Shown piece by piece: positions 1-9,576 of a stretch of DNA of 64,000 bases. Source of the stretch: Streptomyces flavotricini (GTDB taxonomy: Bacteria; Actinomycetota; Actinomycetes; Streptomycetales; Streptomycetaceae); assembly GCF_020639365.1 (NCBI RefSeq), contig NZ_JAINUL010000001.1, forward strand, positions 1,539,344 through 1,603,343, written 5' to 3'. Positions within the stretch are counted from its first letter, which is position 1; each line of letters begins with the position of its first letter. The translations under genes were made by a program, and so were the position numbers. Under the pieces are notes generated by a model, which had not been told where the DNA came from, searched no databases, and worked only from the letters and a program-made list of their open reading frames with translations.

Positions 1-2
1 AC

Positions 3-797
3 GTCCTGCTCGGCCTCGCCGCCCTGGTCTCCCTCTTCCCCCTGTACTGGAACCTGGTCGCCGCCTCCCATACGGGCGAGCGCGTGGTCAAGGCCCCGGC
101 CCCGCTCCTGCCCGGCCCCCGGCTCTTCGACAACCTCTCCTTCGCCTGGAACCAGGTCGACATGGGCGAGGCGCTGGTCAACACGACGATCGTGGCCGGG
201 CTCGTGGCCCTGTCCACCGTCCTGTTCTCCACCCTGGCCGGCTTCGCCTTCGCCAAACTGCCCTTCAGGGGTCGGAGCGCCCTGTTGGCGCTCGTGGTGG
301 CCACCATGACGATCCCGCCGCAGCTCAGCGTGATCCCCCTCTACCAGATCATCACCGACCTCGGCTGGGTCGACCAGCTCCAGTCGGTCGTCCTGCCCTC
401 GCTGGTCGCAGCCTTCGGCGTGTTCTTCATGCGCCAGTTCCTCATCGAGGCCCTGCCGGTGGAGCTGGTGGAGGCGGCGCGGATGGACGGCGCGCACAGC
501 CTGCGCATCATCTGGCACGTGGTCTTCCCGGTGGCCCGGCCCGCGATGGCGGTCCTGGGAATGCTCGTCTTCGTCCAGGCCTGGAACGACTTCTTCTGGC
601 CGTTCATCGCGCTGACCCCCGACGGGAACCCCACCCTCCAGGTCGCCCTGGCCGGCCTCGGCGCGGGAAACCACACCGTCGACCAGGCCGTCGTACTGAC
701 CGGGGCGCTCATATCCACCCTGCCGCTGCTGCTGGTCTTCGCCGTACTCGGCAAGCACATCGTGGGCGGAATCACCGCCGGCGCCGTCAAGAACTGA
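3..797 (+). CDS. cebG: Sugar ABC transporter permease (CebG-like), 5' end outside window
   Basis: Inner-membrane permease of a binding-protein-dependent oligosaccharide importer (MalG family). The frame is open from the window edge, so the N-terminus is missing; about 264 residues are visible against roughly 280 for the family. Seen: several hydrophobic spans, an extracytoplasmic stretch after the first span, and the cytoplasmic EAA loop (EAARMDGA, around nucleotide 470) that contacts the ATPase. The C-terminus [10 protein letters not shown] is typical of MalG-type proteins. It lies 110 bases upstream of a GH1 beta-glucosidase behind a CebR-like box, the cebEFG-bglC order known in Streptomyces, so cellobiose or cello-oligosaccharides are the likely substrate. 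The family is certain; the symbol rests on context and other disaccharides remain possible. Confidence 0.7.
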   Translation, partial: VLLGLAALVSLFPLYWNLVAASHTGERVVKAPAPLLPGPRLFDNLSFAWNQVDMGEALVNTTIVAGLVALSTVLFSTLAGFAFAKLPFRGRSALLALVVATMTIPPQLSVIPLYQIITDLGWVDQLQSVVLPSLVAAFGVFFMRQFLIEALPVELVEAARMDGAHSLRIIWHVVFPVARPAMAVLGMLVFVQAWNDFFWPFIALTPDGNPTLQVALAGLGAGNHTVDQAVVLTGALISTLPLLLVFAVLGKHIVGGITAGAVKN

Positions 798-892
798 CGG
801 CGTTCGTCGAGGACCGGCCGGACCGCCGGCGTGTTCACACACCGCGCCTTCCGCCACCGCTTCATCCGGCACGACTTCATCCGATCCTGCGT

Positions 893-906
893 TGGGAGCG
901 CTCTCC
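893..906. promoter_or_regulatory. CebR-like LacI-family operator overlapping the bglC ribosome binding site
   Basis: The sequence TGGGAGCGCTCTCC matches the known Streptomyces CebR box TGGGAGCGCTCCCA at 12 of 14 positions. It ends one base before the bglC start codon, and its GGGAG also looks like the Shine-Dalgarno. Bound repressor would block transcription reading in from cebG or a local promoter. That CebR is the binder is inference; no cebR gene is in the window. Confidence 0.65.
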
Positions 907-907
907 T

Positions 908-2350
908 ATGACCGCGTCCGAGACCCGGCCGCTCACGGCCACCCGCGCCTTCCCCCCCGACTTCCTGTGGGGCACGGCCACCGCCGCGTACCAGATCGAG
1001 GGCGCCGCCCGGGAGGACGGCCGGACCCCATCCATCTGGGACACCTTCTCCCACACCCCCGGCAAGGTCTTCGAAGGCCACACCGGTGACGTGGCTGTGG
1101 ACCACTACCACCGGTTCCCCGAGGACGTCCGCCTCATGTCGGAACTCGGCCTGGGCGCCTACCGGTTCTCCGTCTCCTGGTCACGCGTACAGCCGACCGG
1201 CCGGGGCCCCGCCGTCCAGAAGGGCCTGGACTTCTACCGTCGGCTCGTCGACGAACTGCTCGCCGCGGGCGTCACACCCGCCCTCACCCTCTACCACTGG
1301 GACCTCCCCCAGGACCTGGAGGACGCGGGCGGCTGGCCCGAGCGCGCGACCGCGGAGCGGTTCGCCGAGTACACGAGCCTGGTGGCCGACGCCCTCGGAG
1401 ACCGGGTGAAGCACTGGATCACCCTCAACGAGCCCTGGTGCAGCGCGTTCCTCGGCTACGCCTCCGGCGTCCACGCCCCCGGCCGTACGAACCCGGTCGC
1501 CGCCCTGCGCGCGGCCCATCACCTCAACCTCGGTCACGGCCTCGCAGTCCAGGCCCTGCGGGCGGCGCTGCCCGGGGACGGTCAGGTCGCGGTCTCCCTC
1601 AACCTCCACGAGGTGCGTCCCCTGACCTCCTCCGCCGGCGACCAGGAGGCGGCCCGGCGCATCGACGCCGTCGGCAACCGGATCTGGCTCGGACCGATGC
1701 TGGAGGGCGCCTATCCCGAAGACCTCCTCGTGGACACCGCGCACCTGACCGACTGGTCCTTCGTCCGGGACGGCGACACCGCCACGGTGCACCGGCCCCT
1801 GGACCTGCTCGCCGTGAACTACTACACCCCGACGGTCGTCTCGCACGCAGCGGAGGGCGGAGCGGTGCCGCAGGACGACGGGCACGGCAACAGCGAGCAC
1901 TCGCCGTGGCCCGGAGCAGAGGGCGTGGCGTTCCACCGGGCACCGGGTGAACGTACGGCGATGGACTGGCCGGTCGACGCGAGCGCCCTGTACGACCTGC
2001 TGACCCGGACCGCCGCCCGGTACCCCGGGCTGCCGCTCTTGGTCAGCGAGAACGGGGCGGCGTACGAGGACGACATCGGCCCCGACGGCACGGTCCACGA
2101 CCCGGAGCGCGCCGCCTACGTCCACGCCCACCTCGACGCGGTGCACCGGGCGATCACCGACGGGGCGGACGTGCGCGGCTACTTCCTCTGGTCGCTGCTC
2201 GACAACTTCGAGTGGGCGTACGGATACGCCAAACGCTTCGGCGCCATCCACGTCGACTACGACACCCTGAAGCGCACCCCCAAATCGAGCGCGCACTGGT
2301 ACTCCCGCGTGGCCCGGACGGGAGAACTGCGCGCTCCCGGCGCGGCGTAG
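908..2350 (+). CDS. bglC: GH1 beta-glucosidase (cellobiase)
   Basis: Cytoplasmic family 1 glycoside hydrolase of 480 residues that would cleave imported cellobiose or cello-oligosaccharides to glucose. There is no signal peptide. Seen: N-terminal [18 protein letters not shown], the acid/base motif TLNEPW (Glu about residue 175), the nucleophile motif SENGAAYED (Glu about 381), and the C-terminal aglycone-site run [16 protein letters not shown]. Length is normal. The ATG follows GGGAG inside the CebR-like box. It is probably cotranscribed with the upstream permease. In Streptomyces scabies bglC is the CebR-controlled enzyme that removes the cellobiose inducer; this gene has the same position and operator. 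Enzyme family is near certain; natural substrate is inferred. Confidence 0.9.
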   Translation: MTASETRPLTATRAFPPDFLWGTATAAYQIEGAAREDGRTPSIWDTFSHTPGKVFEGHTGDVAVDHYHRFPEDVRLMSELGLGAYRFSVSWSRVQPTGRGPAVQKGLDFYRRLVDELLAAGVTPALTLYHWDLPQDLEDAGGWPERATAERFAEYTSLVADALGDRVKHWITLNEPWCSAFLGYASGVHAPGRTNPVAALRAAHHLNLGHGLAVQALRAALPGDGQVAVSLNLHEVRPLTSSAGDQEAARRIDAVGNRIWLGPMLEGAYPEDLLVDTAHLTDWSFVRDGDTATVHRPLDLLAVNYYTPTVVSHAAEGGAVPQDDGHGNSEHSPWPGAEGVAFHRAPGERTAMDWPVDASALYDLLTRTAARYPGLPLLVSENGAAYEDDIGPDGTVHDPERAAYVHAHLDAVHRAITDGADVRGYFLWSLLDNFEWAYGYAKRFGAIHVDYDTLKRTPKSSAHWYSRVARTGELRAPGAA

Positions 2351-2426
2351 CGGGCGGTGCCGGTGGACTCGGCGGCAGTGCGAGCCCACCGGTACGCCGT
2401 CGGCAGGCTCTTGGCCGGTCGCCCCG

Positions 2427-2738
2427 TCACCAGCCCGTCGGGAGACCGGCGATGAACGAGGTGAGCCGGTCGGCGATGAGCCGGTCGTCGTGGGCCGCGT
2501 CGTGCCAGTCGCAGCCGAGGAAGTCCAGGCCCGAGTCGTCGAGGGACCAGTAGCGGACCCCGCTGCCGCCGGCGTCGTTGCGCGCCTCGACCACCTGCTG
2601 GACATGGCCGGCGTACGGGCCGGGCGGGCGGGCGGGAGTGGCGACGGTGGCTCCTTCGACCTGGACGTCGCAACCGGCCGCCGAGTCGCCCAGCACGATC
2701 CCCACGCCGATGCACCTGACGCGGCCGTCGAAGCACAC
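2427..2738 (-). pseudogene. SGNH/GDSL esterase C-terminal fragment
   Basis: About 103 codons on the minus strand read as the C-terminal third of a secreted SGNH hydrolase, probably an acetylxylan-esterase type. Seen: VRYWSLDDSGLDFLGCDWHD, where the DWH segment matches the Asp-x-His block V of the family, followed by an ARLIADRLTSFI-like final helix and a stop. The N-terminal GDS nucleophile block is absent, and upstream sequence changes abruptly into permease remnant on the other strand. It is a decay product, not a working enzyme. The esterase assignment is tentative. Confidence 0.45.
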
Positions 2739-2764
2739 AGGTGCACACCGCTGGACGGGTCAAG

Positions 2765-3415
2765 GAGACCGGGAACACCGTGCAGTGCAGCTGGCCCGGC
2801 GTCCTCGTCCTGCGCCTCATCGGGTTCATCGCCTCGCCTGCCTTCCTCACCACCGACAACCTGATCGGTGTGGCCCAACAGTCCACCGGGTTGAGCCTGC
2901 TGTGCTCGCCACGACCTTCGTCCTGATCGCCGGCCGGATCGAGCTGCCCCTGGAGTCCACCATCGGCGTGGATCCCGTCATCGCCGTGTGGCTGATCCCG
3001 CCGTCCGGTGGGGGCCGGTTCACCGGACTCGGCCTCTTCCCCGAGTGGATGGCGATCCGCTCCGCCTGCTGGTCGGGGCGCTGATCGGCGCCGTCAGCGG
3101 TTTCCTCGACCTCAAGCTGCGCCTCAACGGCTGCATCGTCAGCCTCGCCCTGACCATGCTCCGGGGACTGCAGGTCGCCTCTCCGACGGCCAGTCCATCG
3201 TCGAGCTGCCCTCGTCCTTCATCTACCTGGGCAGGGGGTCCTGCCTGGGCGTGCCCGCCGCGATCCGGGGGTGCCCGCTGCTCTTCGCGATCGGCGGCAG
3301 TGCGCTGGCCTGGCTCCGGCACGGCCGGGCACTGTACGCGATCGGCGGCCATGGCGAGGCCTCCCGCACGGCGGGCATCCGCGTCGACCGCACCCCAGTC
3401 TGCGCGACGACCCGC
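2765..3415 (+). pseudogene. Frameshifted RbsC/AraH-type sugar ABC permease
   Basis: Four consecutive frame segments together read as a monosaccharide permease of the RbsC/XylH class: LIGFIASPAFLTTDNL, then TFVLIAGRIELPLESTIGV (normally GxIDLSxGS), then LLVGALIGAVSGFLDLKLRL, then SFIYLGR and ALYAIGGHGEASRTAGI. Shifts fall near 2905, 3055 and 3180. The C-terminal third is missing; the sequence runs into the 3' end of the ROK gene. With this many lesions it cannot make a transporter. It probably belonged to the pentose operon whose other remains lie at 7.5-9.4 kb. Confidence 0.75.
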
Positions 3416-3487
3416 TGCGGGCGATCGACGACCGACCGCCCCGGTGCACCCGGGAACGGCGGCCACCGGCCCGGCGGACCCGCGCGG

Positions 3488-4705
3488 TCAGCGCGCCAGG
3501 GCCTGCAGGCGGCTGGGGTCGGCGATGATCTGCCGGACGGTCGACCACGCCGCGCCCAGCACCGGTCCGCGCCGGCCCAGGGCGGAGGGGCGTACCGCCT
3601 CCGGGGCCCAGGGCCGGACGGTGATCCGGGCGGCCAGTTCGGCGCGAATGGACGGGAGGAGCCAGTCGGCGAGTTCGGCGTAGGCGCCGCCCAGGACGAG
3701 GCCGTCCGGGTCGATCAGGTTCACCGCCGAGGTGAGGGCTAGGCCCAGGGCCCGTCCTGCACGGTCCAGGGCGCGCAGGGTCGCCTCGTCCCCGGCGCCT
3801 GCCCGCTCGGCCAGCAGGGCCACCGGGTCGCCGACGTGCGCGAGCCCGGCCTCGCGCAGCACGGCCGCTTCGCCCGCGTACTGCTCCAGGCAGCCGCGTG
3901 CCCCGCAGGCGCAGGGGGCGCCCTCCGGGTGGACGGGCAGGTGGCCGAGTTCGCCCGCGAAGCCGCGGGCGCCCCGGAACAGCTGCCCGCCGACGACCAG
4001 TGCGCCACCGATTCCGGCCTCGGCGGAAACGTGTACGAAGGTCTCGGCGGGATGTCCCTGGTGCCACTGTTCGGCCAACGCCCCGAGGTTGGCCTCGTTC
4101 TCCGGCTCGGGCACGGTGTCGGGGTCGGGCCAGTGATCGGCGGGGCGGACGGCCTGCCAGCCGAGGTTGGGCGCGTTCGCGACCAGCCCGCTCGGTTCGT
4201 TCGGCACCACCCCCGGCACGGCCAGGACACGGCCCGCGACGCGCAGGCCGAGGGCGTCGGCCTCGGCCTCCGCCTCGGCACCCAGCGCGGCGGCCTCCGC
4301 CAGCACCTGCCCGGCCGGCCGGCCCGCGTTGGCCCGCTCCACCCGGCGCCACACCCGGGGTTCACCGCGCAGGTCCACGACGCACGCGGCGAGATGGGTG
4401 ACGCCGATCTCCAGGCCGAGGCCCGCGGGACCCCGGTCGTTCAGGGCCAGTGCCCGGCCGGGGCGGCCGACCCGTCCGCTGGGCGCGGTCTCCGTCTCGG
4501 TCAGCGCGCCGCGGCCGATGAGCTCGTCGACCATGGAGGAGACGGCCGGCCTGGTCAGGCCCGTGTGTCCGGCGACGTCCGCCCGGGAGAGCGGACCGTG
4601 CGCGGCGACCGCGCCGATCACCACCGCGAGGTTCTGCCGACGCATGCCCTGCTGCGAGGCGGGCACGGCCTCCACGCCCCCGCTCGCCCTGCCGTTCCCC
4701 GCCAT
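3488..4705 (-). CDS. xylR: ROK-family transcriptional repressor, XylR-like
   Basis: A 405-residue repressor with an N-terminal winged helix (residues about 15-75, including DVAGHTGLTRPAVSSMVDEL) and a C-terminal ROK sugar-binding domain. The ROK zinc signature is intact: GELGHLPV followed by CACGARGCLEQ. The chosen ATG has AGGAGGG eight bases upstream; a longer in-frame extension lacks a ribosome site. It is the second gene of a minus-strand operon, 13 bases after xylB, which diverges from xylA. Known XylR proteins bind xylose and release paired operators over xyl promoters, and a fitting operator lies at 6189-6217. Xylose as effector is inference from context; the family assignment is firm. 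Confidence 0.85.
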   Translation of the reverse strand: MAGNGRASGGVEAVPASQQGMRRQNLAVVIGAVAAHGPLSRADVAGHTGLTRPAVSSMVDELIGRGALTETETAPSGRVGRPGRALALNDRGPAGLGLEIGVTHLAACVVDLRGEPRVWRRVERANAGRPAGQVLAEAAALGAEAEAEADALGLRVAGRVLAVPGVVPNEPSGLVANAPNLGWQAVRPADHWPDPDTVPEPENEANLGALAEQWHQGHPAETFVHVSAEAGIGGALVVGGQLFRGARGFAGELGHLPVHPEGAPCACGARGCLEQYAGEAAVLREAGLAHVGDPVALLAERAGAGDEATLRALDRAGRALGLALTSAVNLIDPDGLVLGGAYAELADWLLPSIRAELAARITVRPWAPEAVRPSALGRRGPVLGAAWSTVRQIIADPSRLQALAR

Positions 4706-4718
4706 TGGGCCGACCCTC

Positions 4719-6149
4719 CTATCGTTCTGCCGGCGGGAGCTCCTGCAAGGCCCGCGCCCGCCGCAGCGTACTGGTGATCCGTTCGAGCGTGTCGTCGTCA
4801 CGGCGTACGGGGTCCAGTACCCGGCCCTCGGCGGTCCGCCAGCGCCGGGCGACGGCGTCGGCGGGCTCACCGGTGAGCAGTGCGGCGGCCTGGGCGGCGG
4901 CCCCGAGCGCGACCAGTTCCCGGGCCGCGGGCACCTGGACCGCTCGGCCGGACAGCCGCAGGACGGTCTGCTGCCAGGCCCCGCCGCGGGCTCCGCCGCC
5001 GATCAGCAGCAGTGGTTCGTCGGGGGCGGGGCTCTCGCCTCCGGCACGCAGTACGTCGTCCAGGGCCACGAGCAGGGCGTGGGCGGCGCCGTCGTAGGCG
5101 GCCTGGAGCAGCTGTCCCGGCGTGGTGTCGTGGCGCAGGCCGTGGACCAGGCCGGAAGCGCCCGGGAGGTCCGGCGTGCGCTCGCCGTCCAGATAGGGAA
5201 GGACCACCACGGTGCCGCCCGCCTCGACGTCCTCGCGGTCGCGGCCGACGAGGTCGGCGAAGCGGTCGACGGCGAGGGTGCAGTTGAGCGTGCAGGCGAG
5301 CGGCAGCCAGCCGCCGAGGGCATCGGCGAAGCCGGCGACGGTTCCGCTCGGGTCGGCGGGCCGGGTCCGGCCGACGGCGTAGACGGTGCCGGAGGTACCG
5401 AGGCTCAGCACCGGCCGTCCGGGGGTCAGGCCCAGGCCGAGGGCGGCGGCCATGTTGTCACCGGTCCCGGTGGCCACCAGCGCGCCCTCGCGCAGTGGCA
5501 TCCCGGCCCGGACGGCGCCCGCCAGGGCGCCCGGCGGGAGGACCTGTGGCAGCAGCCCGGGGTCGAGGCCGATCCGGCCGAGGACGTCCTGGTCGTAGCC
5601 GTCCGGGCCCCACCAGCCGGTTCCCGACGCGTCACCGCGGTCCGTCACCGCCTCGCCGGTCAGCCGCTCCGTCAGGAAGTCGTGGGGAAGGCGGACGGCC
5701 GCGACGCGGTCGGCGGCGGCACGCTCGTTCGCGTGCAGCCAGGCCCATTTGGCGGCCGTGAAGGCGGCCGTCGGGACGCTGCCGGTGCGGCGGGCGAGCT
5801 CTGCCGGGCCGAACGCGGCTCCGAGTTCGGCGGCCTGCGGGGCGGAGCGGACGTCGTTCCACAGCAGCGCCGGGCGCACCGGCCGGCCGGCCGTGTCAAG
5901 GGTGACCAGGCCGTGCTGCTGGCCGGCGACCGAGCAGGCGGCTGCGCGATCCGCCCAGCCGGTGCCCGTCACGGCCTCGCCGAGCGCCCGCCACCACTGC
6001 TCGGGGTCGCTCTCGCGTCCGGAGCCCCCGCTGACGGCGTGCGAGGCGCGGCCCTCGCCCAGGACCGCGCCGGTTTCCAGGTCGACGGCGAGGGCCTTGG
6101 TGGACTGGGTCGAACTGTCGACACCGATCACGACGCGCTGAGCAGACAT
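4719..6149 (-). CDS. xylB: Xylulokinase
   Basis: Cytoplasmic FGGY-family kinase of 476 residues, phosphorylating D-xylulose to xylulose 5-phosphate. Seen: N-terminal nucleotide loop [18 protein letters not shown], the substrate region [12 protein letters not shown], catalytic-base region [12 protein letters not shown], the second phosphate loop [12 protein letters not shown], and the adenosine-binding [15 protein letters not shown]. Length fits the family. The start lies just inside the xylA-xylB intergenic operator region, and the ROK repressor gene follows 13 bases after the stop. Transcription is probably repressed from the shared operator and induced by xylose together with xylA. The pair supplies the pentose-phosphate pathway from xylose released by the hemicellulases further along. 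Confidence 0.95.
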   Translation of the reverse strand: MSAQRVVIGVDSSTQSTKALAVDLETGAVLGEGRASHAVSGGSGRESDPEQWWRALGEAVTGTGWADRAAACSVAGQQHGLVTLDTAGRPVRPALLWNDVRSAPQAAELGAAFGPAELARRTGSVPTAAFTAAKWAWLHANERAAADRVAAVRLPHDFLTERLTGEAVTDRGDASGTGWWGPDGYDQDVLGRIGLDPGLLPQVLPPGALAGAVRAGMPLREGALVATGTGDNMAAALGLGLTPGRPVLSLGTSGTVYAVGRTRPADPSGTVAGFADALGGWLPLACTLNCTLAVDRFADLVGRDREDVEAGGTVVVLPYLDGERTPDLPGASGLVHGLRHDTTPGQLLQAAYDGAAHALLVALDDVLRAGGESPAPDEPLLLIGGGARGGAWQQTVLRLSGRAVQVPAARELVALGAAAQAAALLTGEPADAVARRWRTAEGRVLDPVRRDDDTLERITSTLRRARALQELPPAER

Positions 6150-6188
6150 GCGTTCCTCCGGTGGGGTTCCTTCTGGCGTCTCGGCATA

Positions 6189-6217
6189 TTAATTTGTTTT
6201 TCGTCATTACAAATAAC
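6189..6217. promoter_or_regulatory. XylR-type operator in the xylA-xylB divergent promoter
   Basis: In this GC-rich genome the 92-base gap is strikingly AT-rich. It carries the inverted repeat ATTTGT (6192-6197), 11 bases, ACAAAT (6209-6214), extendable as TTAATTTGT and ACAAATAAC with mismatches. AT-rich ATTTGT/ACAAAT arms are the usual recognition element of ROK/XylR repressors. It lies between the two divergent starts and would serve both. Binding is inferred. Confidence 0.75.
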
Positions 6218-6241
6218 CCTCGGCCTGATCCGGAGCGCCTC

Positions 6242-7414
6242 ATGACCAGCGACCCGCTCGTTCCCACCCCCGCGCACAGGTTCACGTTCGGCCTGTGGAC
6301 CGTCGGCTGGCAGGGGCGGGACCCCTTCGGCGACGCCACCCGGCCCGCCCTCGACCCGGTCGAGACCGTGGAGCGGCTGGCCGGACTCGGCGCCTACGGC
6401 GTCACGTTCCACGACGACGACCTGGTCCCCTTCGCCGCCGGCGATGCCGCCCGCGAGCAGGCGGTCAAGCGCTTCCGCACCGCACTCGACACGGCCGGGC
6501 TGAAAGTGCCGATGGCCACCACCAACCTCTTCACCCACCCGGTCTTCAAGGACGGCGCCTTCACGGCCAACGACCGGGACGTGCGCCGCTACGCGCTGCG
6601 CAAGACCATCCGCAACATCGACCTGGCCGTGGAACTCGGCGCCTCGGTCTACGTCGCCTGGGGCGGCCGCGAGGGCGCGGAGACGGGCGCGGCCAAGGAC
6701 GTGCGCACCGCCCTCGACCGGCTGAAGGAGGCCTTCGATCTGCTGGGCGAGTACGTCGAGAACCAGGGGTACGACCTGCGCTTCGCGATCGAACCCAAGC
6801 CCAACGAGCCGCGCGGCGACATCCTGCTGCCCACCATCGGCCACGCCCTGGCGTTCATCAACGAGCTGGACCGGCCCGAGCGGGTCGGCCTCAACCCGGA
6901 GGTCGGCCACGAGCAGATGGCCGGGCTGAACTTCCCGCACGGCATCGCCCAGGCCCTGTGGCACGGCAAGCTGTTCCACATCGACCTCAACGGCCAGACC
7001 GGCATCAAGTACGACCAGGACCTGCGTTTCGGCGCGGGCGACCTGCGCCAGGCCTTCTGGCTGGTCGACCTGCTGGAGTCGGCCGGCTACGACGGCCCCC
7101 GTCACTTCGACTTCAAACCCCCGCGCACCGAGGACTCCACCGGCGTCTGGGCCTCGGCGGCCGCCTGCATGCGCAACTACCTGCTCCTGGCGGAGCGATC
7201 CCGCGCCTTGCGGTCCGATCCGGAGGTCCAGGCCGCGCTCGCCGCCTCCCGACTGCCCGAACTCGCCGTCCCCACCGCCGAGGACGGCCTGGCCGGGCTG
7301 CTGGCCGACCGGTCCGCCTTCGACGAGTTCGACGTCGATGCCACCGCCCGCCGCGGCATGGCCTTCGAACAGCTGGACCAGCTCGCCCTCGAACACCTCC
7401 TCGGAGCCCGCTGA
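6242..7414 (+). CDS. xylA: Xylose isomerase
   Basis: Converts D-xylose to D-xylulose, metal-dependent and cytoplasmic; 390 residues, close to characterised Streptomyces enzymes. All metal and substrate motifs are visible: the catalytic His region [18 protein letters not shown], the bridging Glu in [11 protein letters not shown], the Glu and His of NPEVGHEQM, the Asp cluster in [15 protein letters not shown], and the last Asp in [11 protein letters not shown] at 6242 was chosen because GGAG lies seven bases upstream and the protein then begins like its relatives; an upstream in-frame ATG at 6161 would sit inside the operator. It diverges from xylB. A strong hairpin follows the stop. Confidence 0.97.
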   Translation: MTSDPLVPTPAHRFTFGLWTVGWQGRDPFGDATRPALDPVETVERLAGLGAYGVTFHDDDLVPFAAGDAAREQAVKRFRTALDTAGLKVPMATTNLFTHPVFKDGAFTANDRDVRRYALRKTIRNIDLAVELGASVYVAWGGREGAETGAAKDVRTALDRLKEAFDLLGEYVENQGYDLRFAIEPKPNEPRGDILLPTIGHALAFINELDRPERVGLNPEVGHEQMAGLNFPHGIAQALWHGKLFHIDLNGQTGIKYDQDLRFGAGDLRQAFWLVDLLESAGYDGPRHFDFKPPRTEDSTGVWASAAACMRNYLLLAERSRALRSDPEVQAALAASRLPELAVPTAEDGLAGLLADRSAFDEFDVDATARRGMAFEQLDQLALEHLLGAR

Positions 7415-7428
7415 GCCGGTGCGCGCAT

Positions 7429-7460
7429 GAGCCGGGCCGTGGCGTTCCACGGCCCGGCTC
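7429..7460 (+). terminator. Hairpin terminator after xylA
   Basis: A perfect 14-base-pair stem (arm GAGCCGGGCCGTGG) with a four-base CGTT loop begins 14 bases after the xylA stop. No U tract follows, as is usual in Streptomyces. Confidence 0.8.
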
Positions 7461-7522
7461 CGCCACGAGCTGACCGCCGGGCACCTCCTTCCGATCAGGC
7501 CGCCCGGCTAGGGCCGCCCCGC

Positions 7523-8115
7523 TCAGGCCGGGTGGGCGAGGTCGGCCTCCAGGGTGCCGGCGGGCCGGGCGTGGACGGTTCCGTCCGGCCCGCCGAACCG
7601 GAGCTGCCACGGATGAGGGCTGTCGGTGGTCGCATGGAGGCGGTCGCCGCGGCGGCGCAGGTGGAAGCGGGCCACGTCGCCGGGCCGTCGGAGCGCGGGA
7701 TCACCACGGTGCGCTCGGCGCCGTCGGCGAAGGCGTGCACCCGAGGTTCGACGCGGTCCGCCCAGGCGGAGACCGGGCGCTGGTCGTCGGCGGCGAGCGG
7801 GATGACGGAGTCGGGGCGGGCCGGCAGCGGCAGGGTGTGGAAGCCGTGCTGTTCGCGGACCCAGCGGGGACAGGTGATCCGAGCGCCGGTCAGAACGTTC
7901 GTCCACGTCCCTTCCGGCACGTAGTACTCGACCGTGCCGTCGTCAGTGAAGACAGGGGTGACGAGCAGGTCGTCGCCGAGCATGTACTGCCGGTCAAGCG
8001 CGGCGGCGGCGGGGTCGTCGGGGAATTCCAGCACCATGGCGCGCAGGACGGGGACGCCGGCGGCGTGGGCCTGTTGGGCGGCGCGCTGGAGGTACGGGGT
8101 GAGGGTCGAGTGGCG
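7523..8115 (-). pseudogene. GH31 alpha-xylosidase/alpha-glucosidase C-terminal fragment
   Basis: The minus strand reads as the last roughly 200 residues of a GH31 enzyme: MVLEFPDDPAAAALDRQYML, then GDDLLVTPVF, then the distal beta-domain VEYYVPEGTWTNVLTG and LPLPARPDSVIPL. A frameshift near 7690 moves the final segment (FHLRRRGDRLHATTDS and on) to another frame. The catalytic barrel is missing. YicI-like GH31 alpha-xylosidases act on xyloglucan oligosaccharides, which would fit the GH74 enzyme at 17-20 kb, but this copy is dead. Confidence 0.75.
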
Positions 8116-8424
8116 TCTCCCACGACGAACTGGCGCCCCAGGGTGTGACGATGGCCAACAGGCAGGCCGTGGTCGGTGCGGCCGTCACGGTCAGGGCGGC
8201 GTGGCGGATTCGGCCCCAGCCGGTCGAGCAAGCTCGTCCGGAGCGGTCCCGAAGTGGTCCCGCAGAGCGCGGCGCTCGGCGTACGGCACGTCGTAGGCGC
8301 CGACCGGATCAGGGTCACCCCGGCACGCCCCCGGATCACCCGACCCCTGACCGCCATCGCGGAGCGCACGTCCGGGTGCGACCCGGAGCCAGCAGCGGCG
8401 TGGATCGCCGAGCCGCAGGCCGGA

Positions 8425-8922
8425 CCTGCCGTAGCGGGAGATCCACTTCCCTGCGCGGGCGGCGTGTCGGCGTTGATACGGCCGGCCTGGTCCTGGGCCG
8501 GGTGACCTGTCCACGGCTTGGGGCAGGCGTGCGGGTGAGCGGCCCACTGGGCGGTCTCGGCGGTTCTCGGAGAGCGCGGCGCCCTCGGCGACCACCCGCC
8601 GGACCGTGCGGGTGGTGAGGTCGGTGGTGACGCCCATGAGGTGGGCGGGATCAACGCCGGCGACGGCGAGTACGACGGGCGGGAAGGACGGTGCTCAGTA
8701 CTTCGCGCAAGTCCTCGGGATGCCGCGCGGTCCGGCCAGGCGGCAGTGGGCGCCCGGCGCCTGCCAACTCGCGCACGATGACGCCGTGTGGGTAGGTGTG
8801 CACGACGGCCGCGAGCTCCTGTCCGCCACGCACGCGGACCAGCACGGCACGACCGGTGAGGATGCCGGAGTCGACGCCGAGGACACACCTGCCCGATCCC
8901 CGGACAGCAGAGGTCGGTCCAC
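8425..8922 (-). pseudogene. araB: Ribulokinase N-terminal remnant
   Basis: The minus strand contains a frameshifted N-terminal part of an L-ribulokinase. It opens with GTG after GAGGAG, then GVDSGILTGRAVLVRVRGGQ (FGGY phosphate loop), VVHTYPHGVIVRELAG, PEDLREVL, GVDPAHLMGVTTDLTT, and ends near KWISRYG. Several of these pieces lie in different frames, and the adenosine-binding C-terminal half is missing. Sequence from 8116 to 8424 is degenerate and I cannot assign it. The intact palindrome at 8994-9013 sits where the operator of this gene would be. No intact araA or araD is present. Confidence 0.7.
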
Positions 8923-8993
8923 CTCCTCATCCTTGCGCGGGAAACCGGCATCGGTTCCTGCTGAGTTCAAGCGGCACCTCTCTCGACACGGCA

Positions 8994-9013
8994 AATTGTT
9001 AGCGCTAACAATT
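8994..9013. promoter_or_regulatory. Perfect 20-bp LacI-type palindrome upstream of the araB remnant
   Basis: AATTGTTAGCGCTAACAATT is a perfect 20-base palindrome with the central CG of LacI/GalR-family operators, 71 bases upstream of the araB remnant's GTG. A related sequence overlaps the xylF promoter at 9589-9604. It probably served an arabinose operon; whether anything still binds it is unknown. Confidence 0.7.
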
Positions 9014-9104
9014 CCCGCCAAAGAACCGATGGGGGCCTCGACAAAGCGCGGCGGGGAGCCTCGGACGCGACGGTCGGCCCCGGGTCCGATGGCGCCGGCT
9101 CACG

Positions 9105-9425
9105 AACGGCCCTCGGGGCCCGCCCTGCGACGCAGCACCATCTCGGGCGAGATCAGCAGGTGGGGGTGCGGGTGTGCACACCGCCCCCCAACTCCTCGAC
9201 GAGCAGTTTCCAGGGCCCGGCGGCCGAGCTCACCGAAGTCCTCCCGCACAGAGGCCAGGGGCGGAGTGAAGCAGGTGGACTCGGCAATGCCGTCGAAGCC
9301 GACGAGCCGATGCCTCGCGGGGTCGAGCGGCCGGACTCGTGCAGGGCGCGCAGCGGGCCGAGCGCCAGGTCATCGCCGGCGCATAAGACGGCCGGGACGT
9401 CTCGCAGTTCGGCGATCCGCAATCC
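9105..9425 (-). pseudogene. LacI-family regulator C-terminal fragment
   Basis: The minus strand reads as the C-terminal effector-binding lobe of a LacI/GalR regulator: LRDVPAVLCAGDDLALGPLR, RALHESGRSTPRGIG, then frame-shifted VGFDGIAES-like, PPLASVREDFGELGRRA-like and ISPEMVLRRRAG segments. The helix-turn-helix half is absent; sequence upstream of 9430 no longer matches. At least two frameshifts are visible. Placed just upstream of the ara-type palindrome and the ribulokinase remnant, it was probably an arabinose repressor. Confidence 0.75.
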
Positions 9426-9576
9426 CGCCTGGCAGCTAGTGCCGCGTCAGGCGAACCCGCAGAAACCACGGAAGCCGTCCGTGGTCGGCGCACCCGGACC
9501 TCCCGCCGTGGGTCCGCCCCGACGAGGAGGCTGCCCGCCTGCGGCGATGTTGCCCAACGGTGATCTGAACAGACTC

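Noticed and set aside
2351..3480. Long overlapping plus- and minus-strand frames across this region
   Set aside because: They have GC-skewed low-complexity translations and only fragments match a permease or an esterase; they are shadows of decayed genes.
4167..6245. A 692-codon plus-strand frame opposite xylR and xylB
   Set aside because: It is antisense to two clear genes, has no domain, and arises from GC-rich third positions.
8116..8424. Possible further sugar-gene remnant (reading VPYAERRALRDHFG)
   Set aside because: I could not match it to a family, so it was not called beyond noting degenerate sequence.
9426..9470. Sequence TAGTGCCGCGTCAGG, which looks like a possible insertion-sequence end
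   Set aside because: No matching inverted end, target duplication or transposase was found nearby.
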